From contig NZ_JAFBFC010000004.1 in assembly GCF_016909075.1 (NCBI RefSeq), positions 248,001 to 312,000 of the forward strand: a stretch of 64,000 nucleotides of DNA. The letters are read 5' to 3'. The position numbers and the translations under genes were made by a program. Shown here one piece after another: positions 34,771 to 43,179 of this stretch (position 1 is its first letter; each line of letters opens with the position of its first letter). Below the pieces are notes generated by a model, which was given only the letters and a program-made list of their open reading frames with translations, did no database searches and was not told the origin of the DNA. The stretch comes from Priestia iocasae (lineage in GTDB: Bacteria; Bacillota; Bacilli; Bacillales; Bacillaceae_H).

Positions 34771-35859
34771 CTAATGAGGTAACAGCGTTTTATAAAGTCG
34801 ATCATCATAATCAGCTGGTGCTCCACGGCCATCCGTGTTATTACTAATCCAATACATTTGTCCATTGTCAATGAGGGTATCACGCATTCGACCTTCACCA
34901 TCAAAAAAGATTTCAGGTTTTTTGTCGGCTAAATTGAATGCTACGATGCTAGATCCTGCTAACGTTGCGATATAAAGATAGCCATTTTCATAGCTGATAC
35001 CAGAAGGAGCCCAAGTTTCATTACCTGTATGAAAGAGGGGAGTTACCATTTCGCTTGCTTGTTCATCGCCCTCAATTATTGGCCACCCATAGTTCTTTCC
35101 AGCTTGGATATGGTTGATCTCATCATGGGCTTGTTGTCCATGTTCTGTACTATAGAGTGTGCCGTTACTATCCCATGCAAGTCCTTGAGGGTTTCGATGT
35201 CCATATGAATACACATACGAGTTTTTATAAGGATTATCGACTGGGATGGTTCCATCAAGATTTATTCTTAAAATCTTCCCAGCTAAACTTTCTAGATTTT
35301 GCGCCAGAGACGGTTCTAATGCATCACCTGTTGTGACGTAAAGCTTGTTATCTGGTCCAATTTTAATTCGCCCACCATTATGAAATCTTGCTCCGGGGAT
35401 GCTTCCTATCATTTCTTGCTTTTCAACCCAAACATTATTTTGTTCTTCCATAAGAATCACTCGATTTAAAATACGGCTTCCTTCCTTATAGGTGTGGTAA
35501 GCATAAGCTTGCTTTGTTTGTTTGAAATGAGGAGCTATGATGAACCCGAGAAAGCCGCCTTCGCCTTCTACATGGATGTCTTTTATAAGAGAAAGAGACT
35601 GTGCCGTCTTTTCTTTTGTTTCTTCATTTAATTTTATAATTTTACCATTTCGAGAGCTAATATAAAGAACGTTCTGGTGTTTTGCTATCGACCATGGAGC
35701 TGAAAGTTTTTCAGTTAATACGTTTGTCTCACTTTGTTTAACTACCTCAGTGCTATGAATTTCAGGTGACGACGAAGGTGAGGAATCTTCATTTTGATGA
35801 GCTGAACAGCTAATGAGTAAAAATACTGCAAGCGTTGATGGTAACATTTTACGAATCAT
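34771..35859 (-). CDS. PQQ-dependent sugar dehydrogenase-like lipoprotein
   Basis: 362-aa exported protein of the soluble glucose dehydrogenase/YliI beta-propeller family. The signal peptide ends in LLISC, so Cys18 is the lipidation site. Family blocks include LSAPWSIAKHQNVLYISSRNGKI, GEGGFLGFIIAPHF, FHNGGRIKIGPDNKLYVTTGD, GHRNPQGLAWD and EHGQQAHDEIN. These enzymes oxidise aldose sugars outside the membrane, but many Bacillus homologues have no proven PQQ supply, so the activity is uncertain. The start ATG at 35859 follows AAGGAGG. It is divergent from the glpP-ugp operon and shares a 389-bp control region with it. Confidence 0.88.
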   Translation of the reverse strand: MIRKMLPSTLAVFLLISCSAHQNEDSSPSSSPEIHSTEVVKQSETNVLTEKLSAPWSIAKHQNVLYISSRNGKIIKLNEETKEKTAQSLSLIKDIHVEGEGGFLGFIIAPHFKQTKQAYAYHTYKEGSRILNRVILMEEQNNVWVEKQEMIGSIPGARFHNGGRIKIGPDNKLYVTTGDALEPSLAQNLESLAGKILRINLDGTIPVDNPYKNSYVYSYGHRNPQGLAWDSNGTLYSTEHGQQAHDEINHIQAGKNYGWPIIEGDEQASEMVTPLFHTGNETWAPSGISYENGYLYIATLAGSSIVAFNLADKKPEIFFDGEGRMRDTLIDNGQMYWISNNTDGRGAPADYDDRLYKTLLPH

Positions 35860-36000
35860 AAAAGCCTCCTTACAAGATTTTCTTATTTCATCGTAGCATA
35901 AAGGCAATAGAAACTCTTACCATATATAGTCAATATGTTATCAAAATAACTGAAAATAAAAAAATTCTAACGTTACTTGGTGATTAAACCACCCAAAACA

Positions 36001-36058
36001 GTATCAACTATGTAAATGCGGTTAAAAAAGAGGAGAAATGTATTTACATAGTTGATAC
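36001..36058. repeat. 17-bp inverted repeat with 24-bp loop
   Basis: GTATCAACTATGTAAAT (36001-36017) and its exact complement ATTTACATAGTTGATAC (36042-36058) are separated by 24 bases. Without a direct T-run it looks more like a pair of operator arms for divergent genes than a terminator. Confidence 0.85.
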
Positions 36059-36165
36059 AAGCTTTTTACAAAAATAAATAATACATTAACACAGGCTTTA
36101 TATTAAAGGATTACTATAAGACATGTGAAAGATAAGTGAATAAAACATGAGGTAATGAATTTGAG

Positions 36166-36227
36166 AAACCATGAAAAAACAATAGGCATATCTATAGAAT
36201 CCTATCACTTTTTCATGGTTTTTTATT
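36166..36227 (+). terminator. Leader terminator/antiterminator of glpP-ugp operon
   Basis: AAACCATGAAAAA (36166-36178) pairs with TTTTTCATGGTTT (36209-36221); an inner ATAGG/CCTAT pair extends the stem, and T6 follows. It lies just before the first gene, so it would end transcription before the operon unless read through, as in GlpP-controlled leaders. Confidence 0.78.
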
Positions 36228-36248
36228 GTTTGAAAGGAGTGAGTGGAT

Positions 36249-36866
36249 GTGGACCCATCGAAGGAGTTCTTAAGAAGGCTTCAACAAGATCGTCTCATTG
36301 CATCAATTAAAAGCCCGAAAGATCTAGAGAGTTTCCTAGAAACAGACATTCAATCAGCCTTTTTATTAACAGGCAACATTAGCGTGATTAAGCGCTATGT
36401 TGATTTATTAAAGCAGAATAATCGATTTGTATTTTTGCATATTGAGAAAATTGCGGGAATTAGTTATGACAAAGAAGGATTGAAGTTTCTAGCGAAGTTT
36501 GTAAAGCCAACAGGCATTGTCACAACAAAAAGCTCTCTTATTCAATTAGCAAAGCAACAAAACCTTATCACCATCCAACGGCTTTTTTTAGTAGACACTG
36601 ATGCGGTAAATCACGGATTGAAAATGATTGAAACTATTCGGCCCGACGCACTAGAAGTTATGCCAGGACTCATACCAAACATGATTACAAAGATCACATA
36701 CAAAACCGACGTTCCTGTTATAACGGGTGGCCTTATTAACAATGACCGTCACATACAAGAAGCGCTACAAGCAGGAGCTTTAGCTGTTTCGACGGGAAAG
36801 TCGTGGCTATGGAAGAAGAGTTTAAATCAATCATTAACGCTAGAAACAGAGGAGGAATTTAAATGA
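36249..36866 (+). CDS. Glycerol-3-phosphate-responsive antiterminator (GlpP family)
   Basis: 205-aa TIM-barrel-like protein of the GlpP family. In B. subtilis GlpP binds glycerol-3-phosphate and prevents termination at leaders of glp genes. Recognised segments: RLIASIKSPKDLESFLE, SAFLLTGNISVIKRYVDLLK, FLHIEKIAGISYDKEGLKFL, GIVTTKSSLIQLAKQQ, RPDALEVMPGLIPNMI and PVITGGLINNDRHIQEALQAGALAVSTGKSWLW. GTG 36249 gives about 9-base spacing from AGGAG; GTG 36243 is the alternative. It heads an operon with four ugp-type transporter genes, overlapping ugpC by 4 bases. The leader hairpin just upstream is its probable target, which implies autoregulation. Confidence 0.9.
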   Translation: MDPSKEFLRRLQQDRLIASIKSPKDLESFLETDIQSAFLLTGNISVIKRYVDLLKQNNRFVFLHIEKIAGISYDKEGLKFLAKFVKPTGIVTTKSSLIQLAKQQNLITIQRLFLVDTDAVNHGLKMIETIRPDALEVMPGLIPNMITKITYKTDVPVITGGLINNDRHIQEALQAGALAVSTGKSWLWKKSLNQSLTLETEEEFK

Positions 36867-37984
36867 AAAGAGTAGAGCTTATCAACATCGGGAAGTCATA
36901 TGACCAAAAAACCAACGTAATTGAAAATATTAATGTATCGATTGAACCAGGGGAATTTTTTGTGCTAGTAGGCCCATCAGGTTGTGGGAAAAGCACAATG
37001 CTGCGAATGATTGCAGGTCTTGAAAGTGTCACATCTGGTGATTTACTAATTGGTGATACAAAAGCAAATCATTTGCAGCCAAGTCAACGTCACTTATCAA
37101 TGGTGTTTCAAAACTATGCACTTTATCCGCACTTAACAGTCGAGCAAAACATCATGTTTGGTTTGTACACAAAAAAAATTCAAAAGCCAGAACAAAAGAA
37201 GCGCTGTGTAGAAGCAGCAGAGATGCTTGGATTGCAAACACTTTTAAAACGTAAGCCTCGTGAGTTATCAGGTGGTCAGCGCCAAAGGGTCGCTTTAGCT
37301 CGAGCAATTGTGACACAGGCTCCTATTTGTTTAATGGATGAGCCACTATCAAACCTTGATGCAAAGCTACGTGCGAAAATGCGTTCAGAAATTCGTCAGA
37401 TTCAGCGTAAGTTAGGCATCACCATGATTTATGTCACACATGACCAAACAGAAGCAATGACGATGGCTGATCGAATGATGATTTTAAACGGAGGTCACAT
37501 TCAACAGGTAGGAAAGCCACTAGACATTTATAATAAACCGGCAAATACGTTTGTCGCTTCTTTCATTGGTGCACCGCCTATGAATTTAGCAGATGCTCGT
37601 TTGAAGGGACAACTTCTCACATTTGAAGATCAACGCACACTTTCATTAAATAGTTTTGATACAAATCTATCAAAACAGGAAGTGACCGTTGGTGTAAGAC
37701 CAGAAAATATTCAACTCGCACAAGAAAACGAGACAAGTTTTATTGTGGAAGTAGAGAATGTGGAAGTGTTAGGGACAGAAACCTTAATTACGTTTGCTAT
37801 TGGCAACAATCAGCAATGGTTAGCAAAGTGGAATGGACAGTGGAACATTAACGTAGGAGATCGTGTTCCAATTTACATTGATCAAAAAGATCTCTTCCTA
37901 TTCGATAAACACGACGGACATTGTTTACACGCGGCATCAACTGTTTCATCTGAACATGTAATAAGTAAAGAGGTGTTAGCATGA
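36863..37984 (+). CDS. ugpC: Glycerol-3-phosphate ABC transporter, ATP-binding protein
   Basis: 373-aa ATPase of the MalK/UgpC group. Walker A GPSGCGKST (about 37-45), Q-loop region VFQNYALYPHLT, signature LSGGQRQRVALARAI, Walker B LMDEPLSNLDAKLR and switch His in VTHDQTEAMTMADR are intact. A C-terminal TOBE-type regulatory domain spans about 240-345. The start overlaps the glpP-like stop by ATGA, and the end overlaps ugpA by ATGA, showing translational coupling. Assignment to glycerol-3-phosphate (or glycerophosphodiesters) rests on the GlpP gene and transporter family; a sugar substrate remains possible. Confidence 0.88.
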   Translation: MKRVELINIGKSYDQKTNVIENINVSIEPGEFFVLVGPSGCGKSTMLRMIAGLESVTSGDLLIGDTKANHLQPSQRHLSMVFQNYALYPHLTVEQNIMFGLYTKKIQKPEQKKRCVEAAEMLGLQTLLKRKPRELSGGQRQRVALARAIVTQAPICLMDEPLSNLDAKLRAKMRSEIRQIQRKLGITMIYVTHDQTEAMTMADRMMILNGGHIQQVGKPLDIYNKPANTFVASFIGAPPMNLADARLKGQLLTFEDQRTLSLNSFDTNLSKQEVTVGVRPENIQLAQENETSFIVEVENVEVLGTETLITFAIGNNQQWLAKWNGQWNINVGDRVPIYIDQKDLFLFDKHDGHCLHAASTVSSEHVISKEVLA

Positions 37985-38919
37985 GTCAAGTAAAGCACGC
38001 TTCAACAAATTCTGTACCAATCGTTGAAGAAAAAGAGATCAAAAAGCAAAAATGGTCGAATTTAATGGCAGGGCTTCTCTACTTATTGCCATCACTTGCA
38101 CTGTTTGGATTGTTTCTTTTTTATCCAATGATTCGCACCATGTATTTAAGCTTCTTTCGAACAGATACACAAGGTGTTCCATTACGATTTGTTGGACTTG
38201 AAAACTTTTCATATTTATTAACAAGCCCTAACTTTCTACAAAGCGTTAAATCAACGATGCTGTTTGTTCTTTACACGGTACCGTTAAGTGTTATTCTTGC
38301 CTTATTTTTAGCGCTGATTGCTAATGAGAAGTTAAAAGGAATTGGGATATTTCGTACCATGTTTTCTTCGACAATGGGGATGAGTGTAGCCGCTTCTTCT
38401 GTTATTTGGATGTTTATGTATAATCCGGCAATCGGTGTGATGAATAAGCTGGTAAATTTATTTGGGCTTGCGGATGTTCAATGGTTATTAGATCCAAAAT
38501 TTGCTTTACTCTCCGTTGCTTTATCGACGATTTGGATGAACATCGGATTTACATTTTTAATTTTATTAGGTGGATTGCAAAATATTGATGAACATTTATA
38601 TGAGAATGCACAAATTGCTGGAGTAAGTTACTGGTATCAATTGCGAAAGATAACCGTTCCAATGCTTTCTCCTACATTATTCTTTATCGTTACCGTTTCG
38701 TTCATTAATGCATTCCAAACCTTTGGACAAATTGATATCTTAACCAAAGGTGGCCCTATTGATTCAACAAATGTCATTGTGTATTCCATTTATAAAGATG
38801 CATTTATTAACTACAATGTAGGATCAGCGAGTGCCCAAGCAGTCTTATTATTTTTCTGCATCCTAATTGTTACCGTTCTTCAATTTAAGCTTGGGGAAAG
38901 GAAGGTTCATTATCAATGA
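37981..38919 (+). CDS. ugpA: Glycerol-3-phosphate ABC transporter, permease UgpA-like
   Basis: 312-aa inner-membrane permease with about six hydrophobic helices after a basic N-terminus. The coupling EAA-like loop reads YENAQIAGVSYWYQLRKITVPMLSPTLFF. Family: MalF/UgpA-type binding-protein-dependent permeases. Four-base ATGA overlaps join it to ugpC and ugpE. Confidence 0.88.
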   Translation: MSQVKHASTNSVPIVEEKEIKKQKWSNLMAGLLYLLPSLALFGLFLFYPMIRTMYLSFFRTDTQGVPLRFVGLENFSYLLTSPNFLQSVKSTMLFVLYTVPLSVILALFLALIANEKLKGIGIFRTMFSSTMGMSVAASSVIWMFMYNPAIGVMNKLVNLFGLADVQWLLDPKFALLSVALSTIWMNIGFTFLILLGGLQNIDEHLYENAQIAGVSYWYQLRKITVPMLSPTLFFIVTVSFINAFQTFGQIDILTKGGPIDSTNVIVYSIYKDAFINYNVGSASAQAVLLFFCILIVTVLQFKLGERKVHYQ

Positions 38920-39728
38920 GTATGATTCGTAAAAGTATTCTCTATCTATTACTAGTTGTATCAGCGGTAATCATGATGTTTCCAATTGTTTACGCATTTA
39001 TGATTAGCTTTATGTCAGGCAGTGAAGTGTTACAAGGACGATTATGGCCTGAAAACTTTACGTTTGATAACTATAAAGCTGCATTTGAGAAAGTTCCTTT
39101 GTTTCATTACTTGTTCAATAGTTTCGTTGTTTCTATTTCGGTAATGGCTGGACAACTCCTTGTATCAAGTTTAGCAGCTTTTGCATTTGTTTTTATTTCA
39201 TTTAAAGGAAGAGATGCGCTATTCTTTCTCTTTATTTCAACGATGATGATTCCGTGGGAAGCAACGATGGTTCCGAACTTTCTAACGGTTCAAAAGCTTG
39301 ATTGGCTTAATACGTACTTGGGGTTAACCATTCCGTTCTTTGCACTTGCATTTGGCACATTTTTATTACGTCAGCAGTTTAAGACCATACCAAAAGAGCT
39401 TTATGAAGCATCTCAAATTGCAGGGATTAGTCGTTTTCGATTCTTTTGGAATGTTGTGTTGCCTGTGTCAAAGACAAGCCTCGTGACATTAGGGGTTTAC
39501 AGCTTTTTAACGACTTGGAATATGTATTTGTGGCCGCTTCTTGTGACGAATACAGAAAATGTACGTACGGTTCAAATTGGTTTAAAACAAATGCAAACCC
39601 AAGAAATTTCAACTGAATGGGGGGTGGTAATGGCAGCGGTTGTCGTAGTCATTATTCCAACTTTATTATTGTTATTCTTAGGTCAAAAACGCCTTCAAAA
39701 AGGCTTAACACAAGGTGCAATTAAATAA
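38916..39728 (+). CDS. ugpE: Glycerol-3-phosphate ABC transporter, permease UgpE-like
   Basis: 270-aa permease with six predicted helices. Its EAA loop is YEASQIAGISRFRFFWNVVLPVSKTSLVTLG, as in MalG/UgpE proteins. It would pair with UgpA to form the channel and bind two UgpC subunits. The start overlaps ugpA by ATGA; ugpB follows 16 bp after the stop. Confidence 0.88.
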   Translation: MSMIRKSILYLLLVVSAVIMMFPIVYAFMISFMSGSEVLQGRLWPENFTFDNYKAAFEKVPLFHYLFNSFVVSISVMAGQLLVSSLAAFAFVFISFKGRDALFFLFISTMMIPWEATMVPNFLTVQKLDWLNTYLGLTIPFFALAFGTFLLRQQFKTIPKELYEASQIAGISRFRFFWNVVLPVSKTSLVTLGVYSFLTTWNMYLWPLLVTNTENVRTVQIGLKQMQTQEISTEWGVVMAAVVVVIIPTLLLLFLGQKRLQKGLTQGAIK

Positions 39729-39744
39729 AAGGAGCGAGAATTCA

Positions 39745-41085
39745 ATGAAAAAATTATTAGCGATTATGTCTGCTTGTTTACTCGTATTTTTAGGTGCATG
39801 TTCAGGTTCTAACAACACAAACACAGAAGGAGACTCTGGTTCGTCTACAGAGTCTGGTAAAACCGAAGTTGTTTTTTGGCATTCGATGAGTGGAGATTTA
39901 GAAAAGGCATTAAATGAAATGGTAGCAGATTACAATGAATCGCAAGATGAAGTGGAAGTAAAGCCTGTCTTCCAAGGCACATACGAGGAAGCATTGACAA
40001 AATTTAACACGGTTGCTGGTACAAAAGATGCTCCAACAATCATGCAAACATTTGAAGTAGGTACGAAATATATGGTTGATAGTGGCAAAGTACAGCCGGT
40101 GCAAAAATTTATTGATGAGGAAAACTATGATACATCACAATGGGAAGAAAACATCTCAAATTACTATGCAGTGGATGGCGAACAATACTCAATGCCATTT
40201 AACTCATCAACACCAGTATTAATCTATAATAAAGATGCATTTAAAGAAGCAGGTTTAGACCCTGAAAAAGCACCAAGAACGTATGATGAATTACAAGAAG
40301 CAGCGAAGAAATTAACGAAAAAAGAAGGAAAGAAAACGTCTCAATATGGTTTCTCGATTTTGAACTATGGTTGGTTCTTTGAAGAGTTAGTAGCAGCTCA
40401 AGGTGGATTGTTTGTTGATAATGAAAATGGTCGTAAAGGGAATGCTGAAAAAGCAGCATTTAACAGCAAAGAAGGCTTAAGTGTATTCAATTTAATTAAT
40501 GATATGTATAAAGAAGGTACATTCTACAACACAGGACAAAACTGGGATGATATGCGTGCGGCTTTCCAATCAAATAAAGTTGCGATGTTCCTTGATTCTT
40601 CAGCAGGTGTAAAATCAGTTATTGACAATGCACCGTTTGAAGTAGGGGTTTCTTATTTACCAGTTCCTAAAGAAGCTGATCGAGAAGGAGTCATCATTGG
40701 TGGGGCATCACTATGGATGGCGAAAGGCATTGAAGAAGAAAAGCAAAAAGCAGCATGGGAGTTCATGAAATATTTATCAACTCCTGAAGTTCAAGCCGAG
40801 TGGCATGTGAAAACGGGTTACTTTGCGATTAATCCTGCAGCTTATGAGCAGGATATTGTCAAAGAACAGTGGGAAAAGTACCCTCAATTAAAAGTAACGG
40901 TTGACCAGTTAAGTGAAACAAAATCATCTCCAGCAACACAAGGTGCATTAATTTCTGTGTTCCCAGAAGCTCGTCAAAAAATTGTAACGGGTATGGAAAG
41001 CATATACCAAGGTGTTAAACCAAAAGAAGCACTTAAACGAGCGGAAGAAGAAATTAACCGAGCACTTGAAATAGCAAATCAATAA
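39745..41085 (+). CDS. ugpB: Glycerol-3-phosphate ABC transporter, substrate-binding lipoprotein UgpB-like
   Basis: 446-aa extracellular solute-binding lipoprotein. The signal peptide ends in LGAC with Cys19 as the lipid anchor. The TEVVFWHSMSGDLEKALNEMVADYNES start, the MQTFEVGTKYMVDSGKVQPV segment and a KYLSTPEVQAEWHVKTGYFAINPAA segment near the C-terminus are typical of the UgpB group. AAAGGAG lies before ATG 39745. It is last in glpP-ugpCAEB, an order that puts the binding protein at the 3' end near a large hairpin. Confidence 0.9.
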   Translation: MKKLLAIMSACLLVFLGACSGSNNTNTEGDSGSSTESGKTEVVFWHSMSGDLEKALNEMVADYNESQDEVEVKPVFQGTYEEALTKFNTVAGTKDAPTIMQTFEVGTKYMVDSGKVQPVQKFIDEENYDTSQWEENISNYYAVDGEQYSMPFNSSTPVLIYNKDAFKEAGLDPEKAPRTYDELQEAAKKLTKKEGKKTSQYGFSILNYGWFFEELVAAQGGLFVDNENGRKGNAEKAAFNSKEGLSVFNLINDMYKEGTFYNTGQNWDDMRAAFQSNKVAMFLDSSAGVKSVIDNAPFEVGVSYLPVPKEADREGVIIGGASLWMAKGIEEEKQKAAWEFMKYLSTPEVQAEWHVKTGYFAINPAAYEQDIVKEQWEKYPQLKVTVDQLSETKSSPATQGALISVFPEARQKIVTGMESIYQGVKPKEALKRAEEEINRALEIANQ

Positions 41086-41099
41086 AATCAACACTATTA

Positions 41100-41205
41100 T
41101 TGATGTCTAATGGAGCAAAAAAGCCTCTCGTTGACATGACATCAATTACAAAATCCCTTGCCTATGAAGTTCAAACATGAACGGATAAATGAGCAAGGGA
41201 TTTTT
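41100..41205 (+). terminator. Terminator region of the ugp operon
   Basis: Two hairpins: ATTGATGTC...GACATCAAT (about 41099-41147), then AAATCCCTTGC...GCAAGGGATTT (41151-41202) with a T-run. The second is the probable terminator. Confidence 0.72.
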
Positions 41206-41316
41206 GTATATAAGGCTGTGCTTTCTACATTTTCGGCAACGTTAGCTTTACTCGTTTATGAACCTTATTTAAGGGAATACTCCTAAAAAAGGGATACATT
41301 GGAGGCTTTTACGATT

Positions 41317-42171
41317 ATGACCTTGAGTATGAATAAGAAGCAATTATGTAGGAGTGAATATGCACCATTACAAACCGTTATTGTGTGTGAACCTACATAT
41401 ATGGAAATTAGTGAAGTTATTAACGAAACGCAAAGGCATTATGCTGATCGAAACATTGACATTGAATTAGCTCTGAAACAACACGACATGTTTGTGAGTG
41501 CTCTTGAAAAAGAAGGCATTGAAGTGATTAAACTTCCACCTCAAAAGAAATACCCGGAGCAAGTTTTCACACGAGACATTGGCTTTACATTAGGAAGTCA
41601 AATATTTGTATCACAAATGGGACACGGCCTTCGTCAAGGTGAGGAGAACATTTTAATAGACTGGCTTAAAAAAGAAGGAAGAGCTTATCACAACCTAAAA
41701 GAACACAGCATTGAAGGCGGAGATGTATTAATAGATGGTGATACAGTTTTTGTTGGAGTAAGTGGACGCACATGTAAAGACGCGATTTTTTACTTGCAGC
41801 AGTTACTACCCATACATAAAGTGGTGCCAATACCGATTGAAGAGTCCTATTTACATTTAGATTGTGTGTTTAATATTTTATCATCAGAAGAAGCACTTGT
41901 ATATTCAGAGGCTATTTCACAGAAAGAGCGTGAGATTTTAGCTTCGCACTATCAATTAATAGAAGTGGAAAAAGAAGAGCAGTTTACGCTTGGAACAAAT
42001 GTATTATCAATTGGAAACAAAAAAGTGCTTAGTTTACCTGTTAACAAGAAAGTAAATAGAGAACTGCGCAACCGAGGTTATGATGTAATTGAAGTTGACT
42101 TGTCTGAAATTATAAAATCTGGTGGATCGTTCCGCTGTTGTACAATGCCTATTTATAGGGACAGTATCTAG
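41317..42171 (+). CDS. Dimethylarginine dimethylaminohydrolase/arginine deiminase-like enzyme
   Basis: 284-aa guanidine-modifying enzyme of the amidinotransferase fold. Conserved parts: the EPTY region after the first strand, FTRDIGF, HSIEGGDVLIDGDTVFVG, YLHLDCVFN with the catalytic His, and the nucleophilic cysteine in GGSFRCCTMPI (two adjacent cysteines, the first or second may be the nucleophile). B. subtilis YkgA is the nearest type I recall. The family hydrolyses methylarginine or arginine-like compounds to citrulline. ATG 41317 has GGAGG 11 bases ahead. Alone, between the ugp and nag regions. Confidence 0.82.
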   Translation: MTLSMNKKQLCRSEYAPLQTVIVCEPTYMEISEVINETQRHYADRNIDIELALKQHDMFVSALEKEGIEVIKLPPQKKYPEQVFTRDIGFTLGSQIFVSQMGHGLRQGEENILIDWLKKEGRAYHNLKEHSIEGGDVLIDGDTVFVGVSGRTCKDAIFYLQQLLPIHKVVPIPIEESYLHLDCVFNILSSEEALVYSEAISQKEREILASHYQLIEVEKEEQFTLGTNVLSIGNKKVLSLPVNKKVNRELRNRGYDVIEVDLSEIIKSGGSFRCCTMPIYRDSI

Positions 42172-42297
42172 TTTTTGATGCGTTGAAGTGGCAATTAACG
42201 GTTGTGTGTTGTAACAATCATCGTTATTATAATAGGTATAAGAGAGCTTTTACAATTTAGAAAAGATCAGATTAGTAAAAGAAGAGGAAGAATATCG

Positions 42298-43023
42298 ATG
42301 TTAATTGAAAAACACTCACCGATTCCGGTCTATTATCAAATACAAAACTACATAAAAAAGCTTATTACTACCGAAGCGTGGAAAGATGGAGAAAAAATAC
42401 CTTCAGAACGAGAGCTATCGGAGCAATTTGAAGTCAGCCGTGGAACAATTAGACAAGCTGTTCAAGGTTTAGTTGATGAAGGCTATTTAGTACGAAGAAA
42501 GGGAAATGGTACGTTTGTCCATCAATCACGCGTTGATCAACCACTCATTACGATTACAAGTTTTACAGAGTTAATGAAAGCAAAAGGGTTACAGCCTTCT
42601 AATGAGCTTTTACAATTCAAGAAGCGACAAGCAACGGATAAAGAAATTGAAAAGTTGAAGCTTACTAAAGATGACAATGTATTATGGATATCTCGATTAC
42701 GTAAAGGGGATGACATTCCTGTTTTGTTAGAAGAAACGGTTCTTCCTTGGGATATCGCAAACCAAATGACGGAAGAAGATGCTCAAACGTCTATTTATCA
42801 ATTTATTGAAAAGCGTGTGGAAGAAACAATTGGAAATGCAGAACAAACCATTACAGCAGTCATGCTAAAGGCTGAAGTGGCAAGTTATCTACAAGTTCAA
42901 TCACCAGCTGCTGGTTTGCTTAGTGAACGTGTTACGTTTCTAAAAAATGGCCGTCCATTTGAATACGTTCAAGCATATTATGTAGGAAATCGATTTTCAT
43001 TTTCTCTACAGTTAACTAGATAA
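42298..43023 (+). CDS. nagR: GntR/UTRA transcriptional regulator NagR (YvoA-like)
   Basis: 241-aa regulator with an N-terminal GntR winged helix (about 8-75, including SERELSEQFEVSRGTIRQAVQGLVDEG) and a UTRA ligand domain (about 90-238). Length matches B. subtilis NagR/YvoA, which senses glucosamine-6-phosphate or GlcNAc-6-phosphate. ATG 42298 follows GAGGAAG. It precedes the nag operon on the same strand but has its own terminator. A DasR/NagR-type operator lies in the nagA promoter, which makes the assignment solid. Confidence 0.9.
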   Translation: MLIEKHSPIPVYYQIQNYIKKLITTEAWKDGEKIPSERELSEQFEVSRGTIRQAVQGLVDEGYLVRRKGNGTFVHQSRVDQPLITITSFTELMKAKGLQPSNELLQFKKRQATDKEIEKLKLTKDDNVLWISRLRKGDDIPVLLEETVLPWDIANQMTEEDAQTSIYQFIEKRVEETIGNAEQTITAVMLKAEVASYLQVQSPAAGLLSERVTFLKNGRPFEYVQAYYVGNRFSFSLQLTR

Positions 43024-43036
43024 AAAAAGTTTAAAC

Positions 43037-43087
43037 AATCCCTGTGAGCGGTTCATTAAATAAATGAGAAGCTGACAGGGAATTTTT
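43037..43087 (+). terminator. Terminator of nagR
   Basis: ATCCCTGT (43038-43045) and ACAGGGAAT (43075-43083) with an inner stem and T-run. Confidence 0.75.
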
Positions 43088-43128
43088 GCTATAGAAAATA
43101 ACGTGCAATAAAATTGGTATAGACAACT
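43086..43128 (+). promoter_or_regulatory. nagA promoter and NagR operator
   Basis: TTGCTA (43086-43091), 17-bp spacer, TAAAAT (43109-43114). ATTGGTATAGACAACT (43113-43128) starts within the -10 and matches the NagR/DasR palindrome of the ACTGGTCTAGACCACT type in most positions. Confidence 0.82.
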
Positions 43129-43179
43129 AAACATCTTGATGATATGATTCGGATAGATACAACAAAGGAGACTATAACA

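Larger units (their letters stand above)
35860..36248. promoter_or_regulatory. 389-bp divergent control region of the sugar dehydrogenase and glpP-ugp genes
   Basis: No gene. It holds a 17-bp inverted repeat (36001-36058), hexamers resembling PhoP half-sites (36043-36103) and a leader hairpin with T-run (36166-36227). No clean sigma-A promoter is visible; TACTAT at 36112-36117 is a possible -10 for the rightward operon. Confidence 0.6.

Noticed and set aside
36001-36058. 17-bp inverted repeat as a rho-independent terminator
   Set aside because: The 24-base loop, lack of an immediate T-run and position between divergent genes argue for a regulatory site.
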